A stretch of DNA of 64,000 nucleotides from Streptomyces sp. NBC_00358 (GTDB lineage: Bacteria > Actinomycetota > Actinomycetes > Streptomycetales > Streptomycetaceae). The position numbers were made by a program, and so were the translations under genes. The notes beneath the pieces were generated by a model, which worked only from the letters and a program-made list of their open reading frames with translations, was not told where the DNA came from and did no database searches. This document shows positions 8,561-16,663 of the stretch, piece by piece. The stretch is taken from assembly GCF_036099295.1 (NCBI RefSeq), contig NZ_CP107976.1, positions 7,688,001-7,752,000 of the forward strand, read 5' to 3'. Position 1 is the first letter of the stretch. Each line of letters opens with the position of its first letter.

Positions 8561-9715
8561 TCAGGCGGGCGCGGCGGCGAGGCGGTGGGGGTCGAACAGA
8601 CCGATCGGGTGCTCGGTGGAGCCGTCGAGGGCGAGGTCGGCGAGGATCTCGCCGACGACCGGCACGAACTTGAAGCCGTGTCCGGAGAACCCGCAGGCGA
8701 CGGTGACGGACTCCGGGTGCGCGGGATGGCGGGCGATGACGAAGTGCTCGTCGGGGGTGTTGGAATACATGCAGGTGGCGGCTTTGAGGAAGGAGCCGGG
8801 CAGAGCGGGGACGCAGCGGGACATGTGGTCGGCCATGGCCCGGATCTCGTCCTCGTGCACGGTCCGGTCGATGTCCTCGGGGGTGCACTCGACGCCCTTG
8901 CGGAAGAAGGCGACCTTCGCGCCCAGCTCGGGTCCGTCGATGGCGGGGAAGCCGTACACCTGGACTCCGGCCGGGTCCTCCCAGATGTAGATGGGATGCC
9001 TCTCGGGCACGAACGGCCCCACCCCGCCCGCCGGCTGGAACCAGTACATGACCTGCCGCTCGATCCGGAAGGGCACTCCCAGATCGGTGAGCAACCGCGG
9101 CGCCCACGCTCCCGGGCAGATCACCAGTTGACCGGCCGTGTACGTGTTCTCCGCCGTGTGCACGCGCACGCCGTCCCGGTACGGCTCCCAGCGGGTCATC
9201 GGCTCGTCGAAGTGCAGGTCGGCGCCCTGCCGGGTGGCGAGCTGGAGGTGCGCCGCGACGGTGTTCTCGGGGCGGAGGAGTCCCGCTCGCGCCTCGAACA
9301 GCGCGACCTCGTCGTCACGCGGATTCAGGGTCGGGAAGCGGCGCCGGATCTCCGCCGCGTTCAGCATCTCGTGGGGCAGGTCCCACCGCTGCGCCGAGAG
9401 CAGCGAACCGGAGACGGTCCGTGAGTCCGGGCGCCCGACCATCACGCCGCCGCACAGGGTGGCGATGTCGCGGCCCGTGGCCCGCTCCAGTTCGTCGTAC
9501 AGCTCGTAGGCGCGCAGCAGCAGCGGGACGTACGCCGGGTCCTCGAAGTAGGACTGGCGGGTGATGCGCGAACCGCCGTGGCTGGAGCCCCGGTTGTGCA
9601 CGGGGCCGAACTTCTCCAGGCCGAGGACGCGGGCACCGCGGGCGGACAGATGGTGCGCGGCGGCGCTGCCCATGCCACCGAGACCGATCACGATCACGTC
9701 GTACGTGGGGGACAC
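8561..9715 (-). CDS. Monomeric sarcosine oxidase / N-methyltryptophan oxidase-like flavoenzyme
   Basis: This 384-aa protein opens with an FAD-binding motif (DVIVIGLGGMGSAAAHHL). It ends with the monomeric sarcosine oxidase signature: Cys315 in CMYSNTPDEHF, the position used for covalent FAD attachment in that family, and SGHGFKFVPVVGE. The reaction is sarcosine + O2 + H2O to glycine + formaldehyde + H2O2. It fits the last demethylation step of the cluster. The GTG start at 9715 follows a strong AGGAGG. The family also includes N-methyl-L-tryptophan oxidase, so the substrate is assigned by context. Confidence 0.85.
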   Translation of the reverse strand: MSPTYDVIVIGLGGMGSAAAHHLSARGARVLGLEKFGPVHNRGSSHGGSRITRQSYFEDPAYVPLLLRAYELYDELERATGRDIATLCGGVMVGRPDSRTVSGSLLSAQRWDLPHEMLNAAEIRRRFPTLNPRDDEVALFEARAGLLRPENTVAAHLQLATRQGADLHFDEPMTRWEPYRDGVRVHTAENTYTAGQLVICPGAWAPRLLTDLGVPFRIERQVMYWFQPAGGVGPFVPERHPIYIWEDPAGVQVYGFPAIDGPELGAKVAFFRKGVECTPEDIDRTVHEDEIRAMADHMSRCVPALPGSFLKAATCMYSNTPDEHFVIARHPAHPESVTVACGFSGHGFKFVPVVGEILADLALDGSTEHPIGLFDPHRLAAAPA

Positions 9716-9762
9716 AGGGCCTCCTCCTGCCTTTTGGTCCGGCTCTTGACTCCTCATCGGAT

Positions 9763-12219
9763 TCAACGGCGGATTCGGTTCATCTTCGGATCGAAGAGCG
9801 GTTCCTCGGCGACGGTCGCGGGGAGCATCTCGCCGAAGTAGCCGATGTGCACGCCCGTACCGGTGGGGAGAGACGGCAGCCAGGCGTACGCGACACAGCG
9901 GCCGAGCGTGTAGCCGTACGAGGCGCTGGTCACGTATCCGGCGGGGGCGCCGTCGACATGGACGGGCTCCTTGCCGAGGACGACGGCGGCGGGGTCGTCG
10001 AGGAGGAGCGGGGTGAGCCTGCGGGCAGGCTCCTGTGCCGCGAGGGCCTGCAGGGCCTCCTGGCCGACGAAACCATCCTTGTCCATGCGGACGGCGAAAC
10101 CGACGCCCGCCTCGTACGGATTGTGCTCGTCGGTCATGTCGGTGCCCCAGGCCCGGTACCCCTTCTCCAGGCGCAGGGAGTTGAAGGCCGAGCGCCCGGC
10201 GGCGATCACGCCGTGGGGCCGTCCCGCATCCCAGAGCGTGTCCCAGAGCCTGAGCCCCAGGTCGGCCGTGGTGTACAGCTCCCAGCCGAGCTCCCCGACG
10301 TAGCTCAACCGCAGGGCGGTGACCGGGACATGCCCGAGGTAGGTCTCCTTGGCGCGGAAGTAGCCGAAGCCTTCGTGTGAGAAGTCGTCGCGGGTCAGCG
10401 GCTGGACGAGGTCCCGGGCGAGCGGACCCCACACGCCGATGCAGCAGGTGCCGGAGGTGATGTCCCGGATGTGCACGTCCTGCGGCGCGTGCCGCAGCAG
10501 CCAGTCCAGGTCGGCGGGGGAGTTGGCGCCGATCTGGAAGCGGTCGGGCGCCAGCCGGGCGACGGTGAGGTCGGAGCGCACGCCGCCGGTCTCGTCGAGG
10601 AGCAGCGTGTAGGTGACCGCGCCGGGCTTCTTGCGAAGGTTGTTGGTGGTCATGCGCTGGAGGAAGGTGAGGGCGCCGGGGCCGGTCACTTCGAGACGGC
10701 GCAGCGGGGTCATGTCGTACAGGGCGACCCTCTCGCGGGTCGCCCTCGCCTCGGCAGCGGCGATCGGGGACCAGTAGCGGGCCGACCACGCGTCCCGTTC
10801 CGGGAGGGGACCGAGCGTGTCGGTGAGCGGGGCGTTCGCCTCGTACCAGTGCGGCCGCTCCCAGCCGCCGCCCTCCAGGAACCGCGCGCCGAGCTGCTGC
10901 TGCCGGGCGTGGAAGGGGCTGACCCGCAGAGGGCGCGGCTGCTCCATCGGCTGGAGGGGGTGCAGGATGTCGTACACCTCGGCGAACTGTTGCGCACCGC
11001 GTTCAAGGACGTACGACGGTGAACGCTGTGCGTCCTCGAAACGCGTGAGGTCGCATTCGTGCAGGTCGACCGAGGCGCGGCCGTCGACCATCCACTCGGC
11101 GACCGCCTTGGCGACACCGGCCGAGTGGGTGACCCAGACCGCCTCGGCCAGCCAGAAGCCGCGCAGTCGCCGGGACTCCCCGAGCACCGGCATGCCGTCC
11201 GGGGTGAAGGAGAAGACCCCGTTGAAGCCCTCCTCGATCTCCGTGGCGCGCAGTGCCGGAAGCAACCGGCGGCAGTCGTCCCAGCTCGGCGACCAGTCCT
11301 CCTCGGTGAACGGGTACGAGGACGGCATCTCCCTGCCGTTCGCGCGTGCCTCGTCGTACGGGAGGATCCCGAACGGGTCGACCGGCAGCGGCCGGTGGGC
11401 ATAGCTGCCGATGCCGATGCGGTCGTGGTGCTCGCGGAAGTAGAGGTCGCGGTCCTGGAAGCGGAGGATGGGCTTCGAGGCTTCGGACTCCGCTCCGGCG
11501 AGTTCGGGCAGCGGCCGGGTCCGCGCGTACTGGTGCGCGAGCGGTTGCAGGGGTACGTCGACTCCGGCCATGCGTCCGATGACGGGCCCCCAGAAGCCGG
11601 CGGCGGAGACGACGTGATCGGCGCGGAACGTGCCCCGGTCGGTGACGACGCCGGTGACTCTGCCGTCCACCCGCTCGATGCCCGTGACCGTGTGACGGTC
11701 GAGGAAGCGGGCGCCCCGCCCGGTCGCGCGCTCCATCTGGGCGCGGGCCGCGAGCAGGGCGCGGGCCAGCCCGTCGTCCGGGGTGTGGAAGCCGCCGAGG
11801 ACGGCCGACCGGTCGATGAGCGGCCAGAGTTCATTGCACCGGTCGGCGTCGACGATCTCGCCGCGGACTCCCCATGAGGTCGCGTAACCGGCCCTGCGGT
11901 GCAGGTCCGCCATGCGCTCGGGGGTGGTCGCGAGCTCCAGTCCGCCCACCTGGTCGAAGCAGGAGACGCCGTCGACCTGGAGGGAGGAGAACTTCTCGAC
12001 CGTGTAGCGGGCGAAGGCGGTGAGCGTCTTGGAGGGGTTGGTCTGGAACACCAGGCCCGGTGCGTGCGAGGTGGAGCCGCCTGGGGCGGGCAGCGGGCCC
12101 TGTTCGAGAACGGTGACGTCGTTCCAGCCGCGGGCGGTCAGTTCGTCGGCGAGTGAACAGCCGACGATACCGGCGCCGATGACGACGACACGGGGACGGG
12201 GTGCGTGCGTGCTGGACAT
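9763..12219 (-). CDS. Dimethylglycine oxidase/dehydrogenase (FAD + GcvT-like folate domain)
   Basis: This 818-aa two-part enzyme has an N-terminal DAO-type FAD domain (VVVIGAGIVGCSLADEL near residue 11, and the segment GSTSHAPGLVFQTN that corresponds to the flavinylated His region of dimethylglycine oxidases). A C-terminal GcvT-like aminomethyltransferase domain begins near residue 430 and includes the MTTNNLRKKPG and LSYVGELGWELY segments. Such enzymes convert dimethylglycine to sarcosine and pass the methyl carbon to tetrahydrofolate. The length agrees with the ~830-aa Arthrobacter enzyme. It lies between formaldehyde dehydrogenase and sarcosine oxidase, which fits the order betaine, dimethylglycine, sarcosine, glycine. 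Confidence 0.9.
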   Translation of the reverse strand: MSSTHAPRPRVVVIGAGIVGCSLADELTARGWNDVTVLEQGPLPAPGGSTSHAPGLVFQTNPSKTLTAFARYTVEKFSSLQVDGVSCFDQVGGLELATTPERMADLHRRAGYATSWGVRGEIVDADRCNELWPLIDRSAVLGGFHTPDDGLARALLAARAQMERATGRGARFLDRHTVTGIERVDGRVTGVVTDRGTFRADHVVSAAGFWGPVIGRMAGVDVPLQPLAHQYARTRPLPELAGAESEASKPILRFQDRDLYFREHHDRIGIGSYAHRPLPVDPFGILPYDEARANGREMPSSYPFTEEDWSPSWDDCRRLLPALRATEIEEGFNGVFSFTPDGMPVLGESRRLRGFWLAEAVWVTHSAGVAKAVAEWMVDGRASVDLHECDLTRFEDAQRSPSYVLERGAQQFAEVYDILHPLQPMEQPRPLRVSPFHARQQQLGARFLEGGGWERPHWYEANAPLTDTLGPLPERDAWSARYWSPIAAAEARATRERVALYDMTPLRRLEVTGPGALTFLQRMTTNNLRKKPGAVTYTLLLDETGGVRSDLTVARLAPDRFQIGANSPADLDWLLRHAPQDVHIRDITSGTCCIGVWGPLARDLVQPLTRDDFSHEGFGYFRAKETYLGHVPVTALRLSYVGELGWELYTTADLGLRLWDTLWDAGRPHGVIAAGRSAFNSLRLEKGYRAWGTDMTDEHNPYEAGVGFAVRMDKDGFVGQEALQALAAQEPARRLTPLLLDDPAAVVLGKEPVHVDGAPAGYVTSASYGYTLGRCVAYAWLPSLPTGTGVHIGYFGEMLPATVAEEPLFDPKMNRIRR

Positions 12220-12288
12220 GCCCCTCCTTGCCGGGTGGGGGAGTGAACGCGCTCAGGTTGCCGGGGTGTTGGACAGCTCAGCGGGCGG

Positions 12289-13374
12289 TCACAGGACCAC
12301 CACCGATCGGAGCACCTCGCCGCGGTGCATCTTCGTGAACGCCTCCTCGACCTGGTCGAGCGAGATCGTCTCGCTGACGAAGGCGTTGAGGTCCAGCAGC
12401 CCGTACAGGTACTGGTCGATGAGGAACGGGAAGTCGCGGCTCGGCAGGCAGTCGCCGTACCAGGAGGACTTCAGGGCGCCGCCGCGCGAGAACAGGTCGA
12501 TCAGCGGCAGGTCGATCCGCATGTCGGGGTCGGGTACACCCACCTGGACGAGTGTTCCGGCGTGGTCGCGCATGTAGAAGGCCTGCTTGTACGTCTCCGG
12601 CCGGCCCACCGCGTCGATGGCGATGTCGACTCCGAATCCGTCGGTCAGCGCGCGCACGGCCTCGACCGGGTCCGTTCCCCGGGAGTTGACGGTGTGGGTG
12701 GCACCGAACCTTTCCGCGAGGTCGAGCTTCCTGTCGTCGATGTCGACGGCGATGACCTTCATCGCGCCGTTCAGGCAGGCTCCCGCGATGGCCGCGTTGC
12801 CCACGCCGCCGCAGCCGATGACGGCGACCGTGTCTCCGCGCCCGACCCGGCCGGTGTTGACCGCGGCGCCGTATCCCGCCATCACACCGCAGCCGATCAG
12901 CCCAGCGGCCTCCGGCCGTGCCGCCGGGTCGATCTTCACCGCCTGTCCGGCCGCGACCAGGGTCTTCTCGGCGAAGGCGCCGATGCCGAGGGCGTTGCTG
13001 AGCGGGGTGCCGTCGAGGAGGGTCATCGGCTGGGTGGCGTTGCGCGAGTCGAAGCAGTACCAAGGGCGTCCGCGGCGACAGGAGCGGCAGGTGCCGCAGG
13101 GGGCACGCCAGGCGAGGACCACGTAGTCGCCGGGGGTCAGGTCGGTGACACCCTCGCCGACCGCCTCGATGGTGCCGGCCGCCTCATGGCCCAGCAGGAA
13201 GGGGAACGCGTCGTTGACCGCGCCCTCGCGGTAGTGCAGATCCGTGTGGCAGACCCCGCAGGCCTGGACGTCGACGAGTACCTCACCGGGCCCCGGGTCG
13301 GGAACGAGGATCGTCTGCACCTCGACGGGTGCGCCCTTTTTGACAGCGACTACGGCACGGACCTCGTGGGGCAC
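12289..13374 (-). CDS. S-(hydroxymethyl)mycothiol dehydrogenase (formaldehyde detoxification)
   Basis: This 361-aa zinc alcohol dehydrogenase has CGVCHTDLHYREG and GHEAAGTIEAVG at the catalytic zinc, four structural-zinc cysteines (CGTCRSCRRGRPWYC) and an NAD fold (AVIGCGGVGNAAIAG). It closely resembles mycothiol-dependent formaldehyde dehydrogenases of actinomycetes, which oxidise the formaldehyde-mycothiol adduct. As the first gene of the demethylation operon it would remove formaldehyde released by the Rieske oxygenase and sarcosine oxidase. The GTG start has AGGAG six bases upstream. The metallo-beta-lactamase-fold hydrolase often found beside this gene is absent. Confidence 0.88.
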   Translation of the reverse strand: MPHEVRAVVAVKKGAPVEVQTILVPDPGPGEVLVDVQACGVCHTDLHYREGAVNDAFPFLLGHEAAGTIEAVGEGVTDLTPGDYVVLAWRAPCGTCRSCRRGRPWYCFDSRNATQPMTLLDGTPLSNALGIGAFAEKTLVAAGQAVKIDPAARPEAAGLIGCGVMAGYGAAVNTGRVGRGDTVAVIGCGGVGNAAIAGACLNGAMKVIAVDIDDRKLDLAERFGATHTVNSRGTDPVEAVRALTDGFGVDIAIDAVGRPETYKQAFYMRDHAGTLVQVGVPDPDMRIDLPLIDLFSRGGALKSSWYGDCLPSRDFPFLIDQYLYGLLDLNAFVSETISLDQVEEAFTKMHRGEVLRSVVVL

Positions 13375-13389
13375 GATCAGCTCCTCTGC

Positions 13390-13427
13390 TGTTGCGCATT
13401 ACACGATGGGTTGCGTGATGAGGAACA
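13390..13427. promoter_or_regulatory. Putative IclR operator site 1
   Basis: The 38-bp element TGTT-N30-AACA shares an 11-mer (CTGTTGCGCAT) and identical outer spacing with a second element at 14614-14651. The half-sites fit GTTnCnYATnR in inverted orientation, like the ~10-bp repeats bound by IclR-family PcaR/PobR proteins. It lies just downstream of the proposed promoter of the minus-strand operon, 15 bp before its first start codon, a position expected for repression. Confidence 0.55.
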
Positions 13428-13456
13428 TACTGAGAACGCCGTCATGGGGCCGTCAA
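13428..13456 (-). promoter_or_regulatory. Promoter of the betaine demethylation operon
   Basis: On the minus strand there is a TTGACG -35 (13456-13451), a 17-bp spacer and a weak -10 TCAGTA (13433-13428). Transcription would begin within operator site 1 and read into the formaldehyde dehydrogenase gene at 13374. Confidence 0.45.
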
Positions 13457-13520
13457 GAGGCGGGAGTTAACCCTTGGCAAAAGGAACCGGGGGCCCGAAA
13501 CGTGGCCGACACACAGTGCC

Positions 13521-13666
13521 GCGGGGCCCCGGAGAGTCCCGGCCCCGCGCCGTGACGAGGGCGCCCCTTCAAAGGGTGCGGGGCGGGGCGGCGGCGGGGC
13601 GAGGTGGTGGCGGTGATGCTCCGCGGCGGAGGCGTCACCGGTCGGGGCCGGCGGTGGCCGGCCCCG
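13521..13666 (-). terminator. Two hairpins downstream of the IclR gene
   Basis: The two stems are a perfect 10-bp stem (CGGGGCCGGC, 4-nt loop, 13643-13666) and an 8-bp stem (GCGGGGCC, 12-nt loop, 13521-13548). They lie in the 334-bp gap after the regulator stop codon and before the operon promoter, and would stop iclR transcription from reading into the operon. Confidence 0.55.
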
Positions 13667-13708
13667 AGTGCTCCGGCGGGGTCGGACCGGTCGGCCGCCT
13701 CAGCCGTC

Positions 13709-14530
13709 TCAGAACCCGTAGCCCATCCGGCGGGACAGCTCCGCCCCCGCCGCCACCGTCCGTTTGGACAACTCCGGCAGGCGGTCCGCGTTCAGCCTGT
13801 ACACCGGTCCCGACACGCTGATCGCGGCGATCACCTTGCCGTCGTGCGCCCGCACCGGGGCGGCCACCGCGGCGAGCCCCAGCTCCAACTCCTCGAGCGT
13901 GACGCCGTAACCCTGCTCGATGACGGCTTCCAGCTCCCCGCGCAGGGTCGACGGACCGGTGATCGTGCGCTCCGTGAAGCGCGGCAGCGGGCGGGCCAGC
14001 AACCCCTCCCGCAACGTGGGGGACATGTGCGCGAGCAGCACCTTCCCGCTGGACGTGGCGTGCAGCGGAGTGCGTCTGCCCAGCCAGTTCTGAGCCGTGA
14101 CCGACGCGGTGCCGCGGGCCTGCATGATGTTGACCGCGGCGTCGTCGTCCAGGACGGCGATGTTGACGGTCTCGCCCAGCTCGTCCGCGAGTTCGCGGCA
14201 GACCGGGACGCCCTCCTGCGAGATGTCGAGGCGTACCGCAGCCGCTCCAGCGAGGCGCAGCAGGGCCGCTCCCAGGTAGTACTTGCCGCGGTCCTTGGCC
14301 TGTGCGACCAGGCCGCGGTTCTCCAGGACGCCGAGCAGCCGGAACGCGGTGGACTTGTGCACGTCCAGTTCCTCGGCGATCTCGGTGACGCCCGCTTCGC
14401 CGAGCCGGGCGAGGATCTCCAGCACGCTCACGGCGCGGTCCACCGACTGCACGGCGCTGCCCGCTCCCCTGCCGCTCTGGTTCTCGGGGGTCTCGTCGGG
14501 GCGTTCAGCCCGCTTCTGCGTGCGCGTCAT
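13709..14530 (-). CDS. IclR-family transcriptional regulator
   Basis: This 273-aa protein has an N-terminal winged helix-turn-helix (ILARLGEAGVTEIAEELDVHKSTAFRLLGVLENRGLV, about residues 38-73). A C-terminal IclR effector domain follows, including TPLHATSSGKVLLAHMS and AAPVRAHDGKVIAAISVSGP. IclR proteins bind a small effector and control adjacent catabolic genes. It sits between the seven-gene minus-strand operon and the divergent ferredoxin/reductase genes, and matching candidate operators lie on both sides. It is therefore the likely regulator of the whole choline/betaine set, with an intermediate such as betaine or dimethylglycine as a plausible inducer (inference). Confidence 0.88.
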   Translation of the reverse strand: MTRTQKRAERPDETPENQSGRGAGSAVQSVDRAVSVLEILARLGEAGVTEIAEELDVHKSTAFRLLGVLENRGLVAQAKDRGKYYLGAALLRLAGAAAVRLDISQEGVPVCRELADELGETVNIAVLDDDAAVNIMQARGTASVTAQNWLGRRTPLHATSSGKVLLAHMSPTLREGLLARPLPRFTERTITGPSTLRGELEAVIEQGYGVTLEELELGLAAVAAPVRAHDGKVIAAISVSGPVYRLNADRLPELSKRTVAAGAELSRRMGYGF

Positions 14531-14584
14531 AGGTCAACTCTCACCACCTGACGGCCCTGTTCGGGCCGCATCTGCGGGAAGCCC

Positions 14585-14651
14585 TTGACGAGACGGGATT
14601 CCCGCGCGGATTCTGTTGCGCATAGCGCTCCCTCGTGCGCCATACGAAACA
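14585..14651 (+). promoter_or_regulatory. Promoter of ferredoxin/reductase genes with putative IclR operator site 2
   Basis: A TTGACG (14585-14590), an 18-bp spacer and GATTCT (14609-14614) read toward the Rieske ferredoxin gene. The 38-bp element 14614-14651 begins at the -10 end. It repeats the layout of site 1: TGTTGCGCAT, 12 bp, TGCG, and AACAT at the far end. In both places the operator begins at the 3' edge of the -10 box. The region would also serve the divergent iclR gene, giving autoregulation. Confidence 0.5.
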
Positions 14652-14744
14652 TCATGTTACCGAAGCGTCCGGAACCCGGAAGGTTCCCGACGATCTGGAC
14701 CTGAGAGGTCGCGGACGAGAACGTCCGTACCTAGAGGGGGGCCC

Positions 14745-15065
14745 ATGATTCCCGTCTGCCGCCTTGAAGACCTCCCCGAGGGCGAATCCGTCCGCGTCGG
14801 GACCACCCCACCGGTCGCCGTGTTCAACGCCGACGGTGAGCTGTACGCCATCGACGACACCTGCACCCACCAGGACGCCTCTCTCTCGGAGGGCTGGCTG
14901 GAGGGCTGCCTGATCGAATGCCCGCTGCACGCCGCCTCGTTCGATCTCCGCACCGGCCGGCCGACGTGTCTCCCGGCCCGCCGCCCTGTCCGCACCCACC
15001 GCGTCACCGTCGACGACGGAATGATCCACGTCCACCTCGCCGCGGAGGAGGGCTCCGCCGCGTGA
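14745..15065 (+). CDS. Rieske-type [2Fe-2S] ferredoxin
   Basis: This 106-aa small Rieske protein has ligands in CTHQDASLSEG...CPLHAASFD (CxH, 17 residues, CxxH). This is the layout of ferredoxins that serve bacterial oxygenases of the toluene or biphenyl dioxygenase type. It shares a probable operator with the demethylase operon and precedes a matching FAD reductase, so it likely carries electrons to the Rieske oxygenase at 7404-8549. The start ATG follows GAGGGGG. Its stop TGA overlaps a GTG that opens the next short frame. Confidence 0.88.
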   Translation: MIPVCRLEDLPEGESVRVGTTPPVAVFNADGELYAIDDTCTHQDASLSEGWLEGCLIECPLHAASFDLRTGRPTCLPARRPVRTHRVTVDDGMIHVHLAAEEGSAA

Positions 15066-15364
15066 ACTCCCCGACTCCGGTCCCTGCGTCCCGCTTCGGT
15101 CCCGTGGCCGGAATCGACGCCGCCCGCCGAGCCTGCCCGTCGGTCCCGGAAGCCGGCGATGCAACTCGCCTCCCTCACAAGGCTTATATGCCTCACGAGT
15201 CCCACAAGCGCCGTGTGACCACAGGGCGCCGGGCGGTCCGCGTGAGCCGTCCGGGGCGCACGAGCCGCCTCGGCCGCCTGCGTCACCTGAGCGCCACGAG
15301 CCGCAGCGACGGGCCGGGACCTCTGGGCGCCACGAGCCGTCGTGACGCGGGGCGGGACCTATGA
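15062..15364 (+). CDS. Possible 100-aa coupled small protein (uncertain)
   Basis: An uninterrupted frame fills the whole 296-bp gap between the ferredoxin and reductase genes. Its GTG overlaps the upstream stop (GTGA) and its TGA overlaps the downstream start (ATGA), the pattern of translational coupling. Against coding, roughly 78% of third positions are G/C, lower than in neighbouring genes, and the product is basic and low in complexity, with repeated SATSRSDG/GATSRRDAG segments. The DNA carries several copies of CACGAGCCG. I recognise no domain. It may be a real small protein or a decayed or insertional spacer that kept the coupling junctions. Confidence 0.3.
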   Translation: MNSPTPVPASRFGPVAGIDAARRACPSVPEAGDATRLPHKAYMPHESHKRRVTTGRRAVRVSRPGRTSRLGRLRHLSATSRSDGPGPLGATSRRDAGRDL

Positions 15365-16557
15365 GAACCGTGACCGTCGTCGGTGCCTCCCTCTCCGGTC
15401 TGTACGCGGCACGCGAACTGCGCGCCCAGGGCTTCGACGGACGACTGGTGATCGTCGGAGACGAGTCCCACCGCCCGTACGACCGGCCTCCGCTCTCCAA
15501 GGACTTCCTCACCGGTCTCGTCGGCGAGGACCGACTCGCCCTGACCGACGCCGAGGAGAGCGCGGAACTCGACGCCGAGTGGCTCCTCGGCGTACCCGCC
15601 CGCGGTCTTGACGCCCGTGGCCGCACGGTCCTCCTGGACGACGGCCGCACTGTCCCCACGGACGGAGTGGTCATCGCCACGGGCGCCTCCGCCCGCCGCC
15701 TCCCCGGTGGCGACCTCCTCGGCGTGCACACCCTGCGCACCCTCGACGACGCCCGTGCCCTGCGCACGGAACTCACCTCGGGACGGCGCCGCGTCGTCGT
15801 CATCGGCGGCGGCTTCATCGGTTCCGAGACCGCGTCCTCATGCGCGGCCCTCGGCCATGACGTCACCGTCGTCGAGGCGGCCCCACTGCCACTCCTTCCT
15901 CAACTCGGTCCGAACATGGCAGCCGTGTGCGCCGCACTGCACCGGCGCGCGGGCACCGGCCTCGTCACCGGAACCGGCGTCGCCGGGCTCCGGGGGAGTG
16001 GTGGCGCGACACCCGCGGTCACCGGAGTGAAACTGTCCGACGGTCGCTCCCTGCCCGCCGATGTCGTGATAATCGGCATCGGCGCCGCCCCGAACACCGG
16101 CTGGCTGGCGGGTTCGACGCTCGCCCTGAACGACGGAGTGCTCTGCGACGACGGCTGCGTGACCGGACTCCCGCAGGTCGTCGCCGTCGGCGACGTCGCC
16201 CGGGTCGGCGGCACCCGCGCCGAACACTGGACCTCCGCCACCGAGCAACCCCGTGTCGCGGTGGGCAACCTGCTCGCCGGACGAACCGTCGCGACCGTGC
16301 GGACCCTGCCCTACTTCTGGTCGGACCAGTACGGCGCGCGGATCCAGTTCGCGGGCCGGCGGCACGAATCAGACACGGTCCGGGTCGTCGAGGGGGCTCT
16401 CGACGACGGTGGACCGGCCGAGGGCGGCTTCCTCGCCCTCTATGAGCACGCAGGCCGCACGACGGGGGTGCTCGCGGTCGACCGCCCCCGTCCCTTCATG
16501 CGTGTCCGACGTGAACTGGCGCGCGGCGAGGACCCGGTGGAGCCGACGATGCTGTGA
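15361..16557 (+). CDS. FAD-dependent ferredoxin reductase (oxygenase type)
   Basis: This 398-aa protein has an N-terminal FAD-binding motif (TVVGASLSGLYAARELR), the conserved YDRPPLSKDFL segment, a second dinucleotide motif (VVVIGGGFIGSETASSCAALG) for NAD(P)H, and a late FAD contact (VVAVGDVARVG) before WTSATEQPRVAVGNLLAG. This is the architecture of reductases that feed Rieske ferredoxins or P450s. It would pass electrons from NAD(P)H to the ferredoxin upstream and on to the Rieske oxygenase. Pseudomonas GbcB uses a different, plant-type fused reductase, so this is an alternative electron chain. The ATG overlaps the preceding short frame. Confidence 0.87.
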   Translation: MRTVTVVGASLSGLYAARELRAQGFDGRLVIVGDESHRPYDRPPLSKDFLTGLVGEDRLALTDAEESAELDAEWLLGVPARGLDARGRTVLLDDGRTVPTDGVVIATGASARRLPGGDLLGVHTLRTLDDARALRTELTSGRRRVVVIGGGFIGSETASSCAALGHDVTVVEAAPLPLLPQLGPNMAAVCAALHRRAGTGLVTGTGVAGLRGSGGATPAVTGVKLSDGRSLPADVVIIGIGAAPNTGWLAGSTLALNDGVLCDDGCVTGLPQVVAVGDVARVGGTRAEHWTSATEQPRVAVGNLLAGRTVATVRTLPYFWSDQYGARIQFAGRRHESDTVRVVEGALDDGGPAEGGFLALYEHAGRTTGVLAVDRPRPFMRVRRELARGEDPVEPTML

Positions 16558-16574
16558 GCGCCTGACTCCGGTCT

Positions 16575-16636
16575 CCCCGAGCCGATGCGGGGTGCGGGGC
16601 GCCGAGGTCCGGCCTCCCGCACCCGCACCCTCGGGG
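16575..16636. terminator. Bidirectional terminator between convergent genes
   Basis: An outer stem (CCCCGAG with CTCGGGG, 16575-16581 and 16630-16636) encloses a long GC-rich stem (TGCGGGGTGCGGG against CCCGCACCCGCA, one bulged base). It lies in the 106-bp gap between the reductase stop and the stop of the minus-strand membrane protein. Confidence 0.6.
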
Positions 16637-16663
16637 CTCAGGCCGAGCAGGCTGACGCGCCCT

